Notes: generated from the letters alone by a model not told the origin. Shown: positions 29,464 through 40,718, counted from the first letter of the stretch. The stretch is 64,000 nt of DNA from Phocicoccus schoeneichii (GCF_014635565.1 NZ_BMDB01000001.1:744001-808000); one strand, 5' to 3'. A program made the numbers and translations.

Positions 29464-32400
29464 CGTTTACCACTCCATAATTAAAGTAATAGATGTACAC
29501 TTTCACAGGCTTATTTAAAGCTGCAATCAGTGACTTTTGATAGATATCCATCTGTGTAAAGTATCTGTCTTTAAGTGCCTCTACATTGAGACCATCCACA
29601 CGGTCTGTTTTATAATCGATTAACACATAGTAATCCTCGTGTTCAACGAGTAAATCGACAATACCTTGTACCATCTTACCAGAAATATCACTGTAGCCGA
29701 TTACCTTTTGGCTCATAATAAATGGCAATTCTGTGTGCACGACTGTCGCATCTTTAAATATACTCATAATCGTCTCATCAGAAATAAATCGTAAGGCATA
29801 ATTCATCATACGTGTCTGCATTGTTTCTGTGACAAGTGGAATATCCTCTGTGTAGTGGATGACGATGCGTTTAATGATTTCACTTTGTGCCTCTCTATCT
29901 ATATTCATGAGTGATTCAAATCTACGACTCACTTGCACCATCACTGCGTGCATATGCGTACCAAAGAGTGGTGCATCTGTGGATTGATCTAAGAATTTAG
30001 GTTTCGACAATTCCACTTCACGTTCAAATAAATCTGTGCGTAAAATCGCTTCGTCTGGAACAGTTTCATTCTTGCGCTTTATTTCTGAGACAGATTCTTT
30101 CACTGTTTCTTTATTCATTTCGTTCGGGACATACGCGTAGTTCATACGCGTTTCTACTTGAGGCGAATACGCTACTTTTAAACTGAGTAAATCGTCGAAT
30201 GAGATGCGTTTTTGGTTCTCTTCTTCGTGACGTATTTCATCGATGTATTCTGTACGTGTTTGATAGAACGTCTCTTTCGAGCCAAATAGCATCGGTATAA
30301 TCAATGCTTCAATTGATTTCGCAGAGAGTCTAATATCTGCGGGTACTGATACACCATACTCATACGTGTACAGTGGTTTTTTGGTCTCGAGATACGACAA
30401 TTTGTCACTACGAGCCTCTTCAAAATCAGATTCAGACACCATATTCACAAACGGCATGTAGAGTTTCGACTTTGCACGTGTTAATGCCACATATAACAGT
30501 CTCATCTCTTCTGAAATTCGCTCTTTAACGAGTTTTTGGTGCATTATTTCGTAATCTAAGTTAGACATGACAAGACCTTTGTCTTCATCATAAGATTTTA
30601 ATGACATACCAAAATCTGGATGTACGAGGATCTTGTCAGATAACCCGCGACCTAGAATAGAATAGTCTTGGTTTAAGATAAACACATGCTTAAATTCAAG
30701 TCCTTTAGATGCGTGAATCGTCATCACTCTCACAACGTCTTCATGCTCACTGATGGCACTCTCTTCACCGAAGTCGATGTCTTTATCTCGTAAATAATTG
30801 ACATGGTTAATGAATTGATAGAGAGAATGATGATTCATGCTTTCAAATTCAATCGCGCGTTCAATGAGACCGAATAGATTCGCACGTCTGACATCTCCTC
30901 CTGGAAGACCTGAGAAGAATTCAAGAATGTTAAAGTGGTCAAATATTGTTCTGAGTAACCCAGATACCGTGTGATATCTACTTTCTTCAACAAGTAGTGT
31001 CAATGTGTCTAAGAGCATGTCGACTTTTTCTTTTGTATCGTCCGCTTCAAAATAGTCAAAGAGTGCATCATAGAAATAATGCGCTTTTGAGTTCAATCTA
31101 ATTTTTGCGAGGTCATCTTCAGTAAAATCAAAGAACGGTAACCTCATGACTCCGATAAGTTTGTCATCTTGTAATGGATTATCGATGATGGATAAAAGAC
31201 TGACACACGTTTTGATTTCTAACGTATCGAAATACCCTTTTGTATCTTGATATGATAACGGAATATCATGCGCTCTAAATATTTCATTAAACTGGTCAAT
31301 CGCTTTTCTGTTACGTGTTAATAGAACGATACCTTTATAATTCACACCAGAATTATGGAGTTCTTTTATTTTCTTTACGACATAATCAAGCTCTACTTCT
31401 GTACGTCTAATGTTGCGATCTTTGTTACCAACAAGGCCTACGATTTCTGTCATGATCGTATCCTTGTTTTCATCTAACCCAACGTATAGTTTTTCGTCAT
31501 CGTTATATTCAATTTCACCGACGTCACTATCCATTAAGTGTTCAAACAAGAAGTTTGTCGTGTCGAGCACACCGATATTCGAACGGAAGTTCATGTTGAG
31601 TGGAATGACTTTCCCTGTGCCTTTAGAGTTAAATCTATTTTGCTTCTCTATGAATAGCTCAGGTGCAGCTTGACGGAATTTATAAATAGACTGTTTTACA
31701 TCCCCCACCATAAACAAGTTTCCATTTGATTCGTCACCTGTCTTGATGAGTGAAACAATTTTTTCTTGAACGTAGTTTGTGTCTTGATATTCGTCAATCA
31801 TGACTTCTTTAAATTTATTTTTATAGAGGTCACTCACTTCCCCGTTATTTGCCGTTAAAATCTGTATCGCAAAATGTTCGTAATCACTGAAGTCGATGAC
31901 TTGGTCACGTGCTTTATTCAAACGATATCCCTCGATGAGAGACTTTGCGAGATCAATCATCACGTTATTCATTCCATTTAATTCTGTCAGTTCTTTTTCT
32001 AATTGTGTTTTACTCACTGGTAGATTTGAGGTAAGTGACTGAGTGTACATTGAAATTTCGTCCATCGTATGATCAATTCTGAATTTCACCGAAGGCTCTT
32101 CAATGTCTTTATATAATTTTGTTGAACGCGTTGGCACTTTTTCTAATGTTTCGAAGGTAAAATTATCCGCTTCAACATTATTAAGAAGTACGTGTAGTTG
32201 ATCCTTTAACTTACCAATTTTATTGAATTGTGCCTGTTGTTTTAATAGCGTGTCATTATCATGAGCGATCGTGTATAGTGATATGAGTTCATCTACTCGT
32301 TCGATTGTTCTCGTGATTTCTAGCTTGTATTTATCTTTTCCTACTTTGTAGAGTTCTTCAATCTTGTCTACATTTATATATTGATTAAGAAGCGACTCTA

Positions 32401-32974
32401 AGAACTGAAACGGATCACTCGTTGCGATTGCTGTTTCGTATAGCTTCTTAACTTCTCTTTTCAATGGGTCGTTCACTTTATCTGTCGCGATAAATCGCTC
32501 GAGCTTTAGGAAGTCTTTATCTCCACTTCTATACCACTCTTCTAAGATAGAATCGAGGACGTCAGAAATACGCGATACTTTTTCTTCTTCCATCAATGTA
32601 CGCATGTCTGGAGACAGACCAATCACGTTGTAATGGTTTTGAATCAAGAACATACAGAAGGAGTGAAGTGTCGAAATATGTGCACCATTCAGCTTTAACA
32701 CTTCTTCTTCTAAATGTGTGCGTTCTTCTGAGAACGGCTCAAGTGTTAGAATGATTTCTCTCAGACGGTTTTCTAACTTTTGTTTCATGTCGCGTGCACT
32801 TGCTTTTGTGAATGTCGCAACAAAGATTTCATCGACACTATAATATTTTGTACGAATGTTATTGATGATACGTTCGACGAGTACAGCTGTCTTACCACTT
32901 CCCGCTGCTGCTGAGACCAGTAAGTCGCTGCCTTTATAATCAATTGCAGCTTGTTGCGCTTCGGTAAACTTCAT
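29456..32974 (-). CDS. addA: ATP-dependent helicase/nuclease subunit AddA
   Basis: The 1172-residue UvrD-like helicase and nuclease subunit of AddAB (RexAB), which resects double-strand ends for RecA-dependent repair. Walker A is SAAAGSGKTA (21-30), the DEYQDTN helicase motif is near 390, and the VMTIHASKGLEF motif is near 745. The C-terminal RecB-type nuclease motif DYYVLIDYKTDR is intact. Its ATG lies 35 bases inside the addB 3' end, indicating coupled synthesis. Length is slightly below that of S. aureus AddA. Confidence 0.96.
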   Translation of the reverse strand: MKFTEAQQAAIDYKGSDLLVSAAAGSGKTAVLVERIINNIRTKYYSVDEIFVATFTKASARDMKQKLENRLREIILTLEPFSEERTHLEEEVLKLNGAHISTLHSFCMFLIQNHYNVIGLSPDMRTLMEEEKVSRISDVLDSILEEWYRSGDKDFLKLERFIATDKVNDPLKREVKKLYETAIATSDPFQFLESLLNQYINVDKIEELYKVGKDKYKLEITRTIERVDELISLYTIAHDNDTLLKQQAQFNKIGKLKDQLHVLLNNVEADNFTFETLEKVPTRSTKLYKDIEEPSVKFRIDHTMDEISMYTQSLTSNLPVSKTQLEKELTELNGMNNVMIDLAKSLIEGYRLNKARDQVIDFSDYEHFAIQILTANNGEVSDLYKNKFKEVMIDEYQDTNYVQEKIVSLIKTGDESNGNLFMVGDVKQSIYKFRQAAPELFIEKQNRFNSKGTGKVIPLNMNFRSNIGVLDTTNFLFEHLMDSDVGEIEYNDDEKLYVGLDENKDTIMTEIVGLVGNKDRNIRRTEVELDYVVKKIKELHNSGVNYKGIVLLTRNRKAIDQFNEIFRAHDIPLSYQDTKGYFDTLEIKTCVSLLSIIDNPLQDDKLIGVMRLPFFDFTEDDLAKIRLNSKAHYFYDALFDYFEADDTKEKVDMLLDTLTLLVEESRYHTVSGLLRTIFDHFNILEFFSGLPGGDVRRANLFGLIERAIEFESMNHHSLYQFINHVNYLRDKDIDFGEESAISEHEDVVRVMTIHASKGLEFKHVFILNQDYSILGRGLSDKILVHPDFGMSLKSYDEDKGLVMSNLDYEIMHQKLVKERISEEMRLLYVALTRAKSKLYMPFVNMVSESDFEEARSDKLSYLETKKPLYTYEYGVSVPADIRLSAKSIEALIIPMLFGSKETFYQTRTEYIDEIRHEEENQKRISFDDLLSLKVAYSPQVETRMNYAYVPNEMNKETVKESVSEIKRKNETVPDEAILRTDLFEREVELSKPKFLDQSTDAPLFGTHMHAVMVQVSRRFESLMNIDREAQSEIIKRIVIHYTEDIPLVTETMQTRMMNYALRFISDETIMSIFKDATVVHTELPFIMSQKVIGYSDISGKMVQGIVDLLVEHEDYYVLIDYKTDRVDGLNVEALKDRYFTQMDIYQKSLIAALNKPVKVYIYYFNYGVVNVA

Positions 32975-35900
32975 CTCTTTCTTGCACTCCTTCCTTCAAT
33001 TTCTTACTCGCTTCCTCTACTTCTAAGCTATTCATCTCGACGAAATCACGTTTGTTCATGAGATAATCAATGTTACATGCTGATTTGAACTCACAAAACG
33101 CGCATGGTGACAGTATTTCATTCACTGTCAGTGGGTTAACATCAACTTTTCCTGAATACAATAGATCTGCGCCATCTCTAATTTTATTAATTGTGAATGT
33201 TTCGATGCGTTTGTACCCATCCGTCGATAGTATTTTAGAAAGATCTCTCTTATGGAACGCGCCATCTTTGTTCACTTGTAACCTGTAAAAGTCTGACAGT
33301 TTCGCGTCACCATTCAACATTTCAACGAGACCTGGACTCTCACGATTTAACGTATGCATCTCACTATCATTTAAATCAGCCACAAATTTACCATTCGGAC
33401 GAAGCTCTGCCTCTTTCTTCTCTTGAACAAACGCTTCAAACTCTAAATCCGTCATGTCTCTCACCTTTTGAATTTCTCTATCAGTTAGTGTCACTGTCGG
33501 ATTCACTACAGGATAAAAATGCATAAGTAATGGGATGAGTTCACCACTGATTTTGTTGTGTCCGTTCTCGAGTAATACTTTCATGTATGTGAATTGTTGA
33601 AGCTCTTTACCTACATAGATTTCTTTTAGATTTAAGTCTTTTGTAGAGTTTGATTTGTAGTCAATGAGTGAAATATAAGAAAATGGACCGTCGTGCTTGA
33701 TGTCCACTCGGTCAATTTTACCGCGTAGATTAATTTTATGACCCGCGTCACTCACAAGTTGTAACTCACCAAAATCGCTATACTCTTCTCCAAATGTACC
33801 TTCAATAATTTCAATTTTAAAGTCACTGTTTTCTAAGTAACGTCTCAAGTTAATAATCGTCTCAGAAATTGTTTTTGCTGCACGGATTTTTAGTGACTGA
33901 TAGAAGGCATTTGTTTCGAAGATTCCGTACGAAATCTTTTCGACAATACGATCTACGGATTGAGTAACTTCTTCTTTAATCGTTTCATTTGATTGACCAA
34001 CAAGCTGTTTACCGAGTCTTTTACCTATTACATCTTCTAGCACGCTATGATACAAGTTACCGATTTCTAGTGGCCTTACTTCAAACGGCTTTCTTGGTTT
34101 CAGGTTTAGCCCATATTGTGAGAAGTGTTTAAACTGACAATTGTAAAACGTTTGAAATCTTGAAACAGAGGTCTTGAGTGCATCTCCGTAAAGCGAAAGA
34201 GCAACATCAGTCGATAAATTTTCTGCTCGATTCGTAAATTTAAGCGTACGTTTTAACTTCCTGTACGAATCATTATCTTTTTCTTTTAAGAGACTCAAAC
34301 CTTCTAAGAACGGAAGATAGTTCGGTACTTGGTCCAGTTTTTCTAAATCTGTGTATGATTCTTTCATCATCTTACGTAAATTCATATGCAATAAGTCTCT
34401 CATAGATGACTCACTAGAAAGTTGACTATAAATATCTTGCGTCTGATACTTTGCTGTTTCAATGTATTTTAGATTAGTATGTTTTTCATTTGAGTCTAAA
34501 ATTTCCTTAACAAATGGAGAAATAGTCGTCAGTTCTCCGCTAATCGACACGTTTGAGAATGAAATATATAGACCATCTGTCGGTCTCGTAAGTCCATGGT
34601 AGAACACGAATCGCTCATCCGCACGAAGGGTGTCTGACGTCGGAGAGAGTGCGATGTTTTTATCTTCAAAAATACGTTTCTCGTCATCTGTCAGTATATG
34701 GTTCGTTGACATATCCATCGGCATTGCCGTGTTATTCATTCCAACAATAAACACATACTTCTTGTTTTCGACTTTCGCGAGTTCGATTTTACCGACAACC
34801 ACTTCTTCTAAAGTAGACGGCAACATACTAAACTCCGCTTCGTTTAGTCCTTCCGTAAATGTAGACATAAATGAGTCAAATGATTTTTCCTCATCTTTAT
34901 ATACGGTATAAGCTTGATCCATAAGAGATATTAAGTGCTTGTAGACCTCTTCAGTTTCGTTAACTCGGCGTACTGATTCGTCGTGTGCATTAATTTCATT
35001 CGATACTTTCTCTAAAACACCATTATTTTCTAGGAAATAATATAGAATTTCTAAATATTCTTTTACAGTTGTTGCATTATCCCACGCAGCAAAAAGTGTC
35101 GCTAACGCTTCTAAAATTCTATTCTTATACTGGATTAATGCTTCTAAGTTTTCGTTCGTCTCTTCGTCGACTTCAACAATACGTCCATCATCAGTTAACT
35201 CAAATTGAGTTTTAAAGACGTCGTCATTTCGGAGTTTCGTGTAATTTATGCCCCGCTCTAGGACAATATTTTCAAATAAATACATCGAGTTTATATCAGT
35301 GATTTCATTTAAGTAACCGCTCTTCATGATGTTGATGACAGTCGTGCGTTCTAGATTTCTAGAATACGCATTGAAGAGACTTAAGATAAACTGTGCAAAT
35401 GGATGTCGATTCATCTTATATTTTTCATCGATATGAAAATAGATGTTGAACTTGTTAAAGATGTGTTCAATTTGACGTGCATACGTATCATCTCTGTATA
35501 GCACACCAATGTCGTTGTACGTTGCTTTTTTATCTCTTACAAGTGACTCAATTTGTCGCGCTACTTCTGTAATTTCTGCACGTGGATTCTCCGCTTCGAT
35601 AATCGTGATACCGTCATAATCTCTGATATAACTGCCATCATAAAGAAACGTCTCTACATCAACCAGTCCTTGCTTATTTGCACGCACATTACGCTCATCG
35701 AAATGCACGATTTCTGTACCTGCTTCAGTGAACATATCCGGCATTTGAAGTCTTTCGATTACGGCATTTGTTTTTCTGAACAGTGATTTATTATTGCCGT
35801 CTTGCAGCAAGATTAAATGAATGTCATCCGTGAATTTATTTAGCACCTTTAAGAAACGGTACTCAACTTCACTTAAGTTGTGAAATCCGTCAATATAAAT

Positions 35901-36509
35901 TGTAGCATTTTTGAGACTTGGGACTTCATCTGGTGATAGCCTCGCAAGGCGATCCACAAAGTCTGGCATTGCATTCACTTTTTCGATATTGTGTCGTTCA
36001 ATTGTATTTTGCCATCTCTTATAAATTTGAATTAAGTCACTATACTTCTCAGCCATTCTATTGTTGGGCCATTCAATGGACTCTAGTGTTTCCACGTCCA
36101 CTTCATAACTCACAAATTCTTCAATCATATCCAGTACTTTTCGAGAAAACTTCACATGATTTTTTGAATCACGGTAGTACTTGAGTTCATCTTCACCGAA
36201 ACTCTCGATTAATTTATGTATCAGCATGATGTGCCCAGATTCTGACAATGTATCTCTATTTCCTGCACCAATCTCGTTTAAAATATGCCACATAAATCTA
36301 GAAAAGCTTAAGACACTTGTTCTTAAGCTTCCACTATATATAGATTTATCTGGGTCCGTTAACATACTTTCGTATGTCAGTGTATTCTGAGTTGGTGTGA
36401 TGATAAAAATCTTGTTACCAAGTGGTTCTTTTTCAGTCTTTTTAATAATTTCTTCAAACATGTGTGTTGTTTTACCTGTACCACTAACACCTGTCCAAAT
36501 ATGAATCAT
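32940..36509 (-). CDS. addB: ATP-dependent deoxyribonuclease subunit AddB
   Basis: The 1189-residue partner of AddA. It has a Walker A GVSGTGKT (7-14), an inactivated helicase fold that in relatives scans for Chi, and a C-terminal nuclease domain (SLIDYKSN). Four cysteines of the structural Fe-S cluster are visible: one in FYNCQFKHFS near residue 790 and three in CAFCEFKSAC near 1136-1144. It lies 12 bases after spsB, with addA overlapping at the 3' end. Confidence 0.95.
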   Translation of the reverse strand: MIHIWTGVSGTGKTTHMFEEIIKKTEKEPLGNKIFIITPTQNTLTYESMLTDPDKSIYSGSLRTSVLSFSRFMWHILNEIGAGNRDTLSESGHIMLIHKLIESFGEDELKYYRDSKNHVKFSRKVLDMIEEFVSYEVDVETLESIEWPNNRMAEKYSDLIQIYKRWQNTIERHNIEKVNAMPDFVDRLARLSPDEVPSLKNATIYIDGFHNLSEVEYRFLKVLNKFTDDIHLILLQDGNNKSLFRKTNAVIERLQMPDMFTEAGTEIVHFDERNVRANKQGLVDVETFLYDGSYIRDYDGITIIEAENPRAEITEVARQIESLVRDKKATYNDIGVLYRDDTYARQIEHIFNKFNIYFHIDEKYKMNRHPFAQFILSLFNAYSRNLERTTVINIMKSGYLNEITDINSMYLFENIVLERGINYTKLRNDDVFKTQFELTDDGRIVEVDEETNENLEALIQYKNRILEALATLFAAWDNATTVKEYLEILYYFLENNGVLEKVSNEINAHDESVRRVNETEEVYKHLISLMDQAYTVYKDEEKSFDSFMSTFTEGLNEAEFSMLPSTLEEVVVGKIELAKVENKKYVFIVGMNNTAMPMDMSTNHILTDDEKRIFEDKNIALSPTSDTLRADERFVFYHGLTRPTDGLYISFSNVSISGELTTISPFVKEILDSNEKHTNLKYIETAKYQTQDIYSQLSSESSMRDLLHMNLRKMMKESYTDLEKLDQVPNYLPFLEGLSLLKEKDNDSYRKLKRTLKFTNRAENLSTDVALSLYGDALKTSVSRFQTFYNCQFKHFSQYGLNLKPRKPFEVRPLEIGNLYHSVLEDVIGKRLGKQLVGQSNETIKEEVTQSVDRIVEKISYGIFETNAFYQSLKIRAAKTISETIINLRRYLENSDFKIEIIEGTFGEEYSDFGELQLVSDAGHKINLRGKIDRVDIKHDGPFSYISLIDYKSNSTKDLNLKEIYVGKELQQFTYMKVLLENGHNKISGELIPLLMHFYPVVNPTVTLTDREIQKVRDMTDLEFEAFVQEKKEAELRPNGKFVADLNDSEMHTLNRESPGLVEMLNGDAKLSDFYRLQVNKDGAFHKRDLSKILSTDGYKRIETFTINKIRDGADLLYSGKVDVNPLTVNEILSPCAFCEFKSACNIDYLMNKRDFVEMNSLEVEEASKKLKEGVQERDEVYRSATSCN

Positions 36510-36521
36510 ACACGTTTCACC

Positions 36522-37058
36522 CTATTCACTAAAATCAGTTGTAAATTCGCTAAATGGCCAAAACTTAAGTTGAACTTTTCCGATAATGTCATCCTCACTC
36601 ACAAGGCCGATTTCTCTAGAGTCTTTCGAGACTGCTCTGTTATCGCCAAGCACTAAATATTGTCCTTCCGGGATTTTATCTCCAGAAACACCGAGAGATT
36701 CTAACGTGAAATTATCACTATACGATCTTTCATAATCATCTACATACGCTTCGTCGAGCGCTTCACCGTTGACATAAACGACCTTATCAATCATTTCAAC
36801 TGTGTCTCCAGGAATACCGATGACACGTTTAATATAGGCTTGCTCGTGTCCAGCATCGAAAACAATGACATCAGAATTCTCAATATCTTTAAAATTATAA
36901 ATAAATTTATTCACAATCACACGTTCGTTCTCATGGAAGGTGTTCTCCATGCTCGAACCATCAACCACGTACTGAGCAAATAGAAAATATCTAATCACTA
37001 AGATGACTGCAATCGCAATCACAAACGATATTATCCAGTCTCTAATTTCTTTTAACAT
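36522..37058 (-). CDS. spsB: Type I signal peptidase SpsB
   Basis: A 178-residue S26 peptidase with one N-terminal membrane anchor (9-27) and the Ser/Lys dyad S36 (DGSSMENTF) and K77 (AYIKRVIGIPGD). It removes signal peptides from exported proteins. Later box motifs GDNRAVSKDSRE are intact, so it is active. Only this copy is visible; the inactive SpsA paralogue found beside it in S. aureus is absent. It follows the TVP38-like gene by nine bases. Confidence 0.95.
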   Translation of the reverse strand: MLKEIRDWIISFVIAIAVILVIRYFLFAQYVVDGSSMENTFHENERVIVNKFIYNFKDIENSDVIVFDAGHEQAYIKRVIGIPGDTVEMIDKVVYVNGEALDEAYVDDYERSYSDNFTLESLGVSGDKIPEGQYLVLGDNRAVSKDSREIGLVSEDDIIGKVQLKFWPFSEFTTDFSE

Positions 37059-37067
37059 AAAAGCACC

Positions 37068-37667
37068 TTAACCTTCCATTTTTTTGTCAATATACCGTTG
37101 ATATATTTTTGATAATACATAGAGTAAAACAAGAAATACGACAGATATAATGATGCGCACCGGTGATTTTAAGAATCCAGTGATGTCATAACCGATAACA
37201 GAAATCGATAAAATCATGACAAACTTCGATGCAAGTAATATATATAGATACACATGACGACTCACATTCGACATCGCAGTGATTATGTTAACAACACTAG
37301 AAGGGGTAAACGGAAGACTCAGCAATATAAAGAGAAAACTAAATCCTCTCGTATCGATAAACTCACGCATCTTATAGAGCCGTTTGTGCTTGTTGATATA
37401 CTTCGTCGCTCGATTTCTAAAGAGATAACGTGCAAGTAAGAATACACTATAACTCCCCGTGACACTCCCAGCGTAGCTAATCAAGAAACCTACTAAGAGA
37501 CCATATGAATTTGTGTTTAAAATGACAATCGCGATGAGTGGAAGAATTGGAAGAAATGATTCTAACACAACGAGAAACAATCCAACCAAAATACCAAACT
37601 GACTGAACCTATCAAAGACTAGCTCAATCCCCTCAGGCGTCGATAAAAGCTCTATTAAGTGCTGCAT
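37068..37667 (-). CDS. TVP38/TMEM64 (DedA-like) family membrane protein
   Basis: A 199-residue VTT-domain protein with about five membrane segments. The family core is visible: E-S-F-L-P-I-L-P-L near residue 38, GSVTGSYSVFLLARYLFR, and FLFILLSLPFTPSSVVNI. VTT/DedA relatives act as lipid scramblases or flippases, some for undecaprenyl phosphate or phosphatidylethanolamine; the substrate here is unknown. It is the first gene of the spsB-addB-addA operon, behind an extended -10 promoter. Confidence 0.83.
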   Translation of the reverse strand: MQHLIELLSTPEGIELVFDRFSQFGILVGLFLVVLESFLPILPLIAIVILNTNSYGLLVGFLISYAGSVTGSYSVFLLARYLFRNRATKYINKHKRLYKMREFIDTRGFSFLFILLSLPFTPSSVVNIITAMSNVSRHVYLYILLASKFVMILSISVIGYDITGFLKSPVRIIISVVFLVLLYVLSKIYQRYIDKKMEG

Positions 37668-37703
37668 AACATTAACCTCTAATTTTTTAAAATGAGTATG
37701 TTT

Positions 37704-37712
37704 ATTATAACA
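37704..37712 (-). promoter_or_regulatory. Extended -10 promoter of the tvp38-spsB-addBA operon
   Basis: The minus strand reads TGTTATAAT, a TGn extended -10, about 30 bases upstream of the first start codon. No clear -35 is seen. Confidence 0.5.
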
Positions 37713-37783
37713 TTACAGAAGAAAAGAGTCGTGAGTGGACATCGATTATTGCGACATAGAGAGATTGTTTTTATCTACAAAAA

Positions 37784-37812
37784 AAGACGCACAGCCTACA
37801 GGCCTGCGTCTT
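37784..37812 (-). terminator. rocD terminator
   Basis: Stem AAGACGCA/TGCGTCTT with further GCC/GGC pairing and seven T on the minus strand. Confidence 0.88.
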
Positions 37813-37831
37813 AAAAAGTTTCCCCAATTTT

Positions 37832-39019
37832 TTAGAACACTGATTTTACTTGTTCGATTGCCCAATCTAAGTCTTCTTTTTCGATGACAAGTGGTGGTGC
37901 GAAACGAATGACAGTGTCGTGTGTTTCTTTACATAATAAACCAAGTTCTTTTAATTTTTCACAATACGGTCTTGCCGCTTCTGTCAGCTCTACTCCAATA
38001 AATAATCCGCGACCACGCACTTCTTTGATTACTGGATTATCGATTTTTCTGAGTTCTGCTTTAAAGTATTCGCCAAGCTCGTTTGAACGTTCTGCAAGGT
38101 TTTCATCGATTAAAACATCAAGAGCTGCGATTGAAACTGCTGCAGCGAGTGGGTTACCACCGAATGTTGAACCGTGTGACCCCGGTGTCATTAATTCGAA
38201 TGCTTCTTTGTCACCTAGGACTACAGACACTGGTAATACCCCACCACCGAGTGCTTTTCCTAAGATATACATATCTGGTTTAACATCTTCCCAGTCACAT
38301 GCGAATAATTTACCACTTCTTGCGAGGCCACATTGGATTTCGTCAGCAATCATTAGCACGTTGTGTTCATTACATAACTCGCGAACTTCTCTTAAGAAGC
38401 CTTCGCGTGGAATGTTGATTCCTGATTCACCTTGAATTGGCTCGAAGATTACAGCAACAGTGTTTTCATTAATTGCAGCTTTAAGCTGATCAATGTCACC
38501 GAAGTCAACGAGTGGGAAGCCTGGAACTAACGGATGGAAGCCACTCTTATACTCATCTTCACTAGATAAAGAGATTGCACCTAACGTACGTCCGTGGAAG
38601 TTACCGTTCATGCCGATAATTTCTGCTTTACCCGCTTCAACACCTTTAACTTCATATCCCCAACGACGTGCAGTTTTAATTGCAGTTTCTACTGCTTCAG
38701 CACCTGTGTTCATTGGAATTGCCATATCTTTACCTGAAATTTCTTTCAGTTTATTTAACCATTCACCCATGTTATCAGTGTAGAATGCACGTGAAGCAAG
38801 CGTTACTTTGTCCGCTTGTTCTTTCAGTGCTTGAATAATTTTTGGATGACGGTGTCCTTGGTTTACTGCTGAATATGCACTAAGCATATCTAGATATTTA
38901 TTGCCTTCAGGGTCAGTGACAAACGCACCTTCCGCTTCTGCAATTACAATCGGAAGCGGTTTGTACGTAGGCGCTGCTACGCTGTCAGCGAGTTTAATAA
39001 TATCTTGTGTTTTTGTCAT
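37832..39019 (-). CDS. rocD: Ornithine aminotransferase
   Basis: A 395-residue class III PLP aminotransferase that moves the delta-amino group of ornithine to 2-oxoglutarate, giving glutamate semialdehyde/P5C. The PLP lysine lies in ILGKALGGG, and the [11 protein letters not shown] and [12 protein letters not shown] motifs are those of RocD. It lies 25 bases after rocA, which consumes its product, forming an arginine/ornithine and proline catabolic unit. In S. aureus rocD is usually paired with glutamate dehydrogenase instead. Confidence 0.94.
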   Translation of the reverse strand: MTKTQDIIKLADSVAAPTYKPLPIVIAEAEGAFVTDPEGNKYLDMLSAYSAVNQGHRHPKIIQALKEQADKVTLASRAFYTDNMGEWLNKLKEISGKDMAIPMNTGAEAVETAIKTARRWGYEVKGVEAGKAEIIGMNGNFHGRTLGAISLSSEDEYKSGFHPLVPGFPLVDFGDIDQLKAAINENTVAVIFEPIQGESGINIPREGFLREVRELCNEHNVLMIADEIQCGLARSGKLFACDWEDVKPDMYILGKALGGGVLPVSVVLGDKEAFELMTPGSHGSTFGGNPLAAAVSIAALDVLIDENLAERSNELGEYFKAELRKIDNPVIKEVRGRGLFIGVELTEAARPYCEKLKELGLLCKETHDTVIRFAPPLVIEKEDLDWAIEQVKSVF

Positions 39020-39044
39020 TACTGCATCCCCTTTTTATGAGTAA

Positions 39045-40586
39045 TTAAAACATTTCTGAAGTTGTTTTACCTTGCATGTGGAGTAATAGGTAGTCAGGTC
39101 CACCTGCTTTTGAGTCTGTTCCTGACATCTTGAATCCACCAAATGGTTGGTAACCAACGATTGCTCCAGTACAGCCACGGTTGAAGTATAAGTTACCTAC
39201 GTGGAAGTCGCGACGTGCTTGTTCCATCTTTTCACGGCTAGTCGTGATTACTGCACCCGTTAAACCATAGTCAGTATCGTTCGCAAATTCAATTGCTTGA
39301 TCGAAGTCTTTCGCTTTAGCAAAACCAACAACAGGTCCGAAGATTTCTTCTTGCATTAAGCGGTCGTCATGTTTTAACCCTGAGAATACAGTTGGGTAAA
39401 CAAAGTGACCTGTTTCGTTGTCGATGTTTCCACCAACTTCTAACTTACCTTCTTTTTTACCAATTTCGATGTACTCACTGATTTTCTTAACAGAAGCTTC
39501 ATCGATCACTGGACCCATGTATGCCCCAGTTTCTGGATCGCCAACTGTTAACTTTTGAGTTTTTTCAACTACTTTTTCAAGTAATTCATCATGGATATCT
39601 TCTAAAGCAATGACACGTGAACATGCTGAACATTTTTGTCCAGAGAATCCAAATGATGATGCAACGATTGCATCTGCTGCTTTGTCTAAGTCGACACCAG
39701 AGTCAACAACGATTGTATCTTTACCACCCATTTCAGCAATTACACGCTTAAGGTTAACTTGACCTTCGTGAACTTTTGCTGCACGTTCGTAAATGCGTAC
39801 ACCTACGTCGCGTGAACCAGTGAATGATACGAATGAAAGGTCTTTGTGGTCTACAAGATAGTCACCAATCTCACGTGATGAACCTGGGATAAAGTTCACA
39901 ACACCGTTTGGAAGTCCTGCTTCTTCAAGTACTTCGATAAACTTGTAAGCAACAACTGGTGTTGATGATGATGGTTTTAGTAAAACTGTGTTACCTGAAA
40001 CAAGTGCTGCTGCAGTTGTTCCTGCCATAATCGCAAACGCGAAGTTCCATGGTGAAATAACCATACCCACACCAAGTGGAATGTAGTGGAATTGGTTGTA
40101 TTCGCCTGGGCGTGATTCAACTTTTTTACCGTTCTTTAATTCAAGATGTAAACGCGCATAGTAATTTAAGAAGTCGATACCTTCTGCAACGTCTGCATCT
40201 GCTTCGTTCCAAGGTTTACCTGCTTCCTTAATTAGAAGTGCTGTAAATTCTGCTTTTCTTCTTCTTACAATTTCAGCCGCTTTAAATAGTACATCTGCAC
40301 GGAATTCAAATGAATAATTTCTCCATGATTTAAATGTTTCAAGAGCAACTTCCATCGCTTTGTCCGCTTCTTTTTGAGTTGCTTGAGACATGTAGCCAAT
40401 AATTTCATCTTTTTTAGCAGGGTTGTATACTGTTGACTTATCCTCAGTCATAATGCGTTCACCATTAATAACTAATGGGAAGTCTTGACCAAAATACTCC
40501 TGTGCTATTTTAATACCTTCTGCAACCATGTCTTTATTTTCTTGTTTAGAAAAATCCGTAAATGGTTCATGTTTGTAATCAATCAT
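39045..40586 (-). CDS. rocA: 1-pyrroline-5-carboxylate dehydrogenase
   Basis: A 513-residue aldehyde dehydrogenase that oxidises P5C/glutamate semialdehyde to glutamate with NAD+. The catalytic Cys is in [13 protein letters not shown] and the Glu in [22 protein letters not shown] and [16 protein letters not shown] are typical of the P5CDH branch. It is first in the rocA-rocD unit. A promoter with an overlapping cre-like sequence suggests catabolite repression. It can also take the product of proline oxidation. Confidence 0.95.
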   Translation of the reverse strand: MIDYKHEPFTDFSKQENKDMVAEGIKIAQEYFGQDFPLVINGERIMTEDKSTVYNPAKKDEIIGYMSQATQKEADKAMEVALETFKSWRNYSFEFRADVLFKAAEIVRRRKAEFTALLIKEAGKPWNEADADVAEGIDFLNYYARLHLELKNGKKVESRPGEYNQFHYIPLGVGMVISPWNFAFAIMAGTTAAALVSGNTVLLKPSSSTPVVAYKFIEVLEEAGLPNGVVNFIPGSSREIGDYLVDHKDLSFVSFTGSRDVGVRIYERAAKVHEGQVNLKRVIAEMGGKDTIVVDSGVDLDKAADAIVASSFGFSGQKCSACSRVIALEDIHDELLEKVVEKTQKLTVGDPETGAYMGPVIDEASVKKISEYIEIGKKEGKLEVGGNIDNETGHFVYPTVFSGLKHDDRLMQEEIFGPVVGFAKAKDFDQAIEFANDTDYGLTGAVITTSREKMEQARRDFHVGNLYFNRGCTGAIVGYQPFGGFKMSGTDSKAGGPDYLLLHMQGKTTSEMF

Positions 40587-40621
40587 TAAAAATTCCTCCT
40601 AAAGAATTATCTTCTCTTCAA

Positions 40622-40650
40622 ATTTAACACGATTATGAAACAGTTTTCAA
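40622..40650 (-). promoter_or_regulatory. rocA promoter with overlapping cre-like site
   Basis: Minus strand -35 TTGAAA (40645-40650), 17-base spacer, -10 TTAAAT (40622-40627). TTGAAAACTGTTTCAT across the -35 is a near-palindrome close to the CcpA cre but with TG at the usual central CG. Confidence 0.55.
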
Positions 40651-40718
40651 CCCCTTTGATTTAAACGTTTACTCATGCATGTTAACGAATAAAAAACGAT
40701 ACAAACATACAAAAAAAT

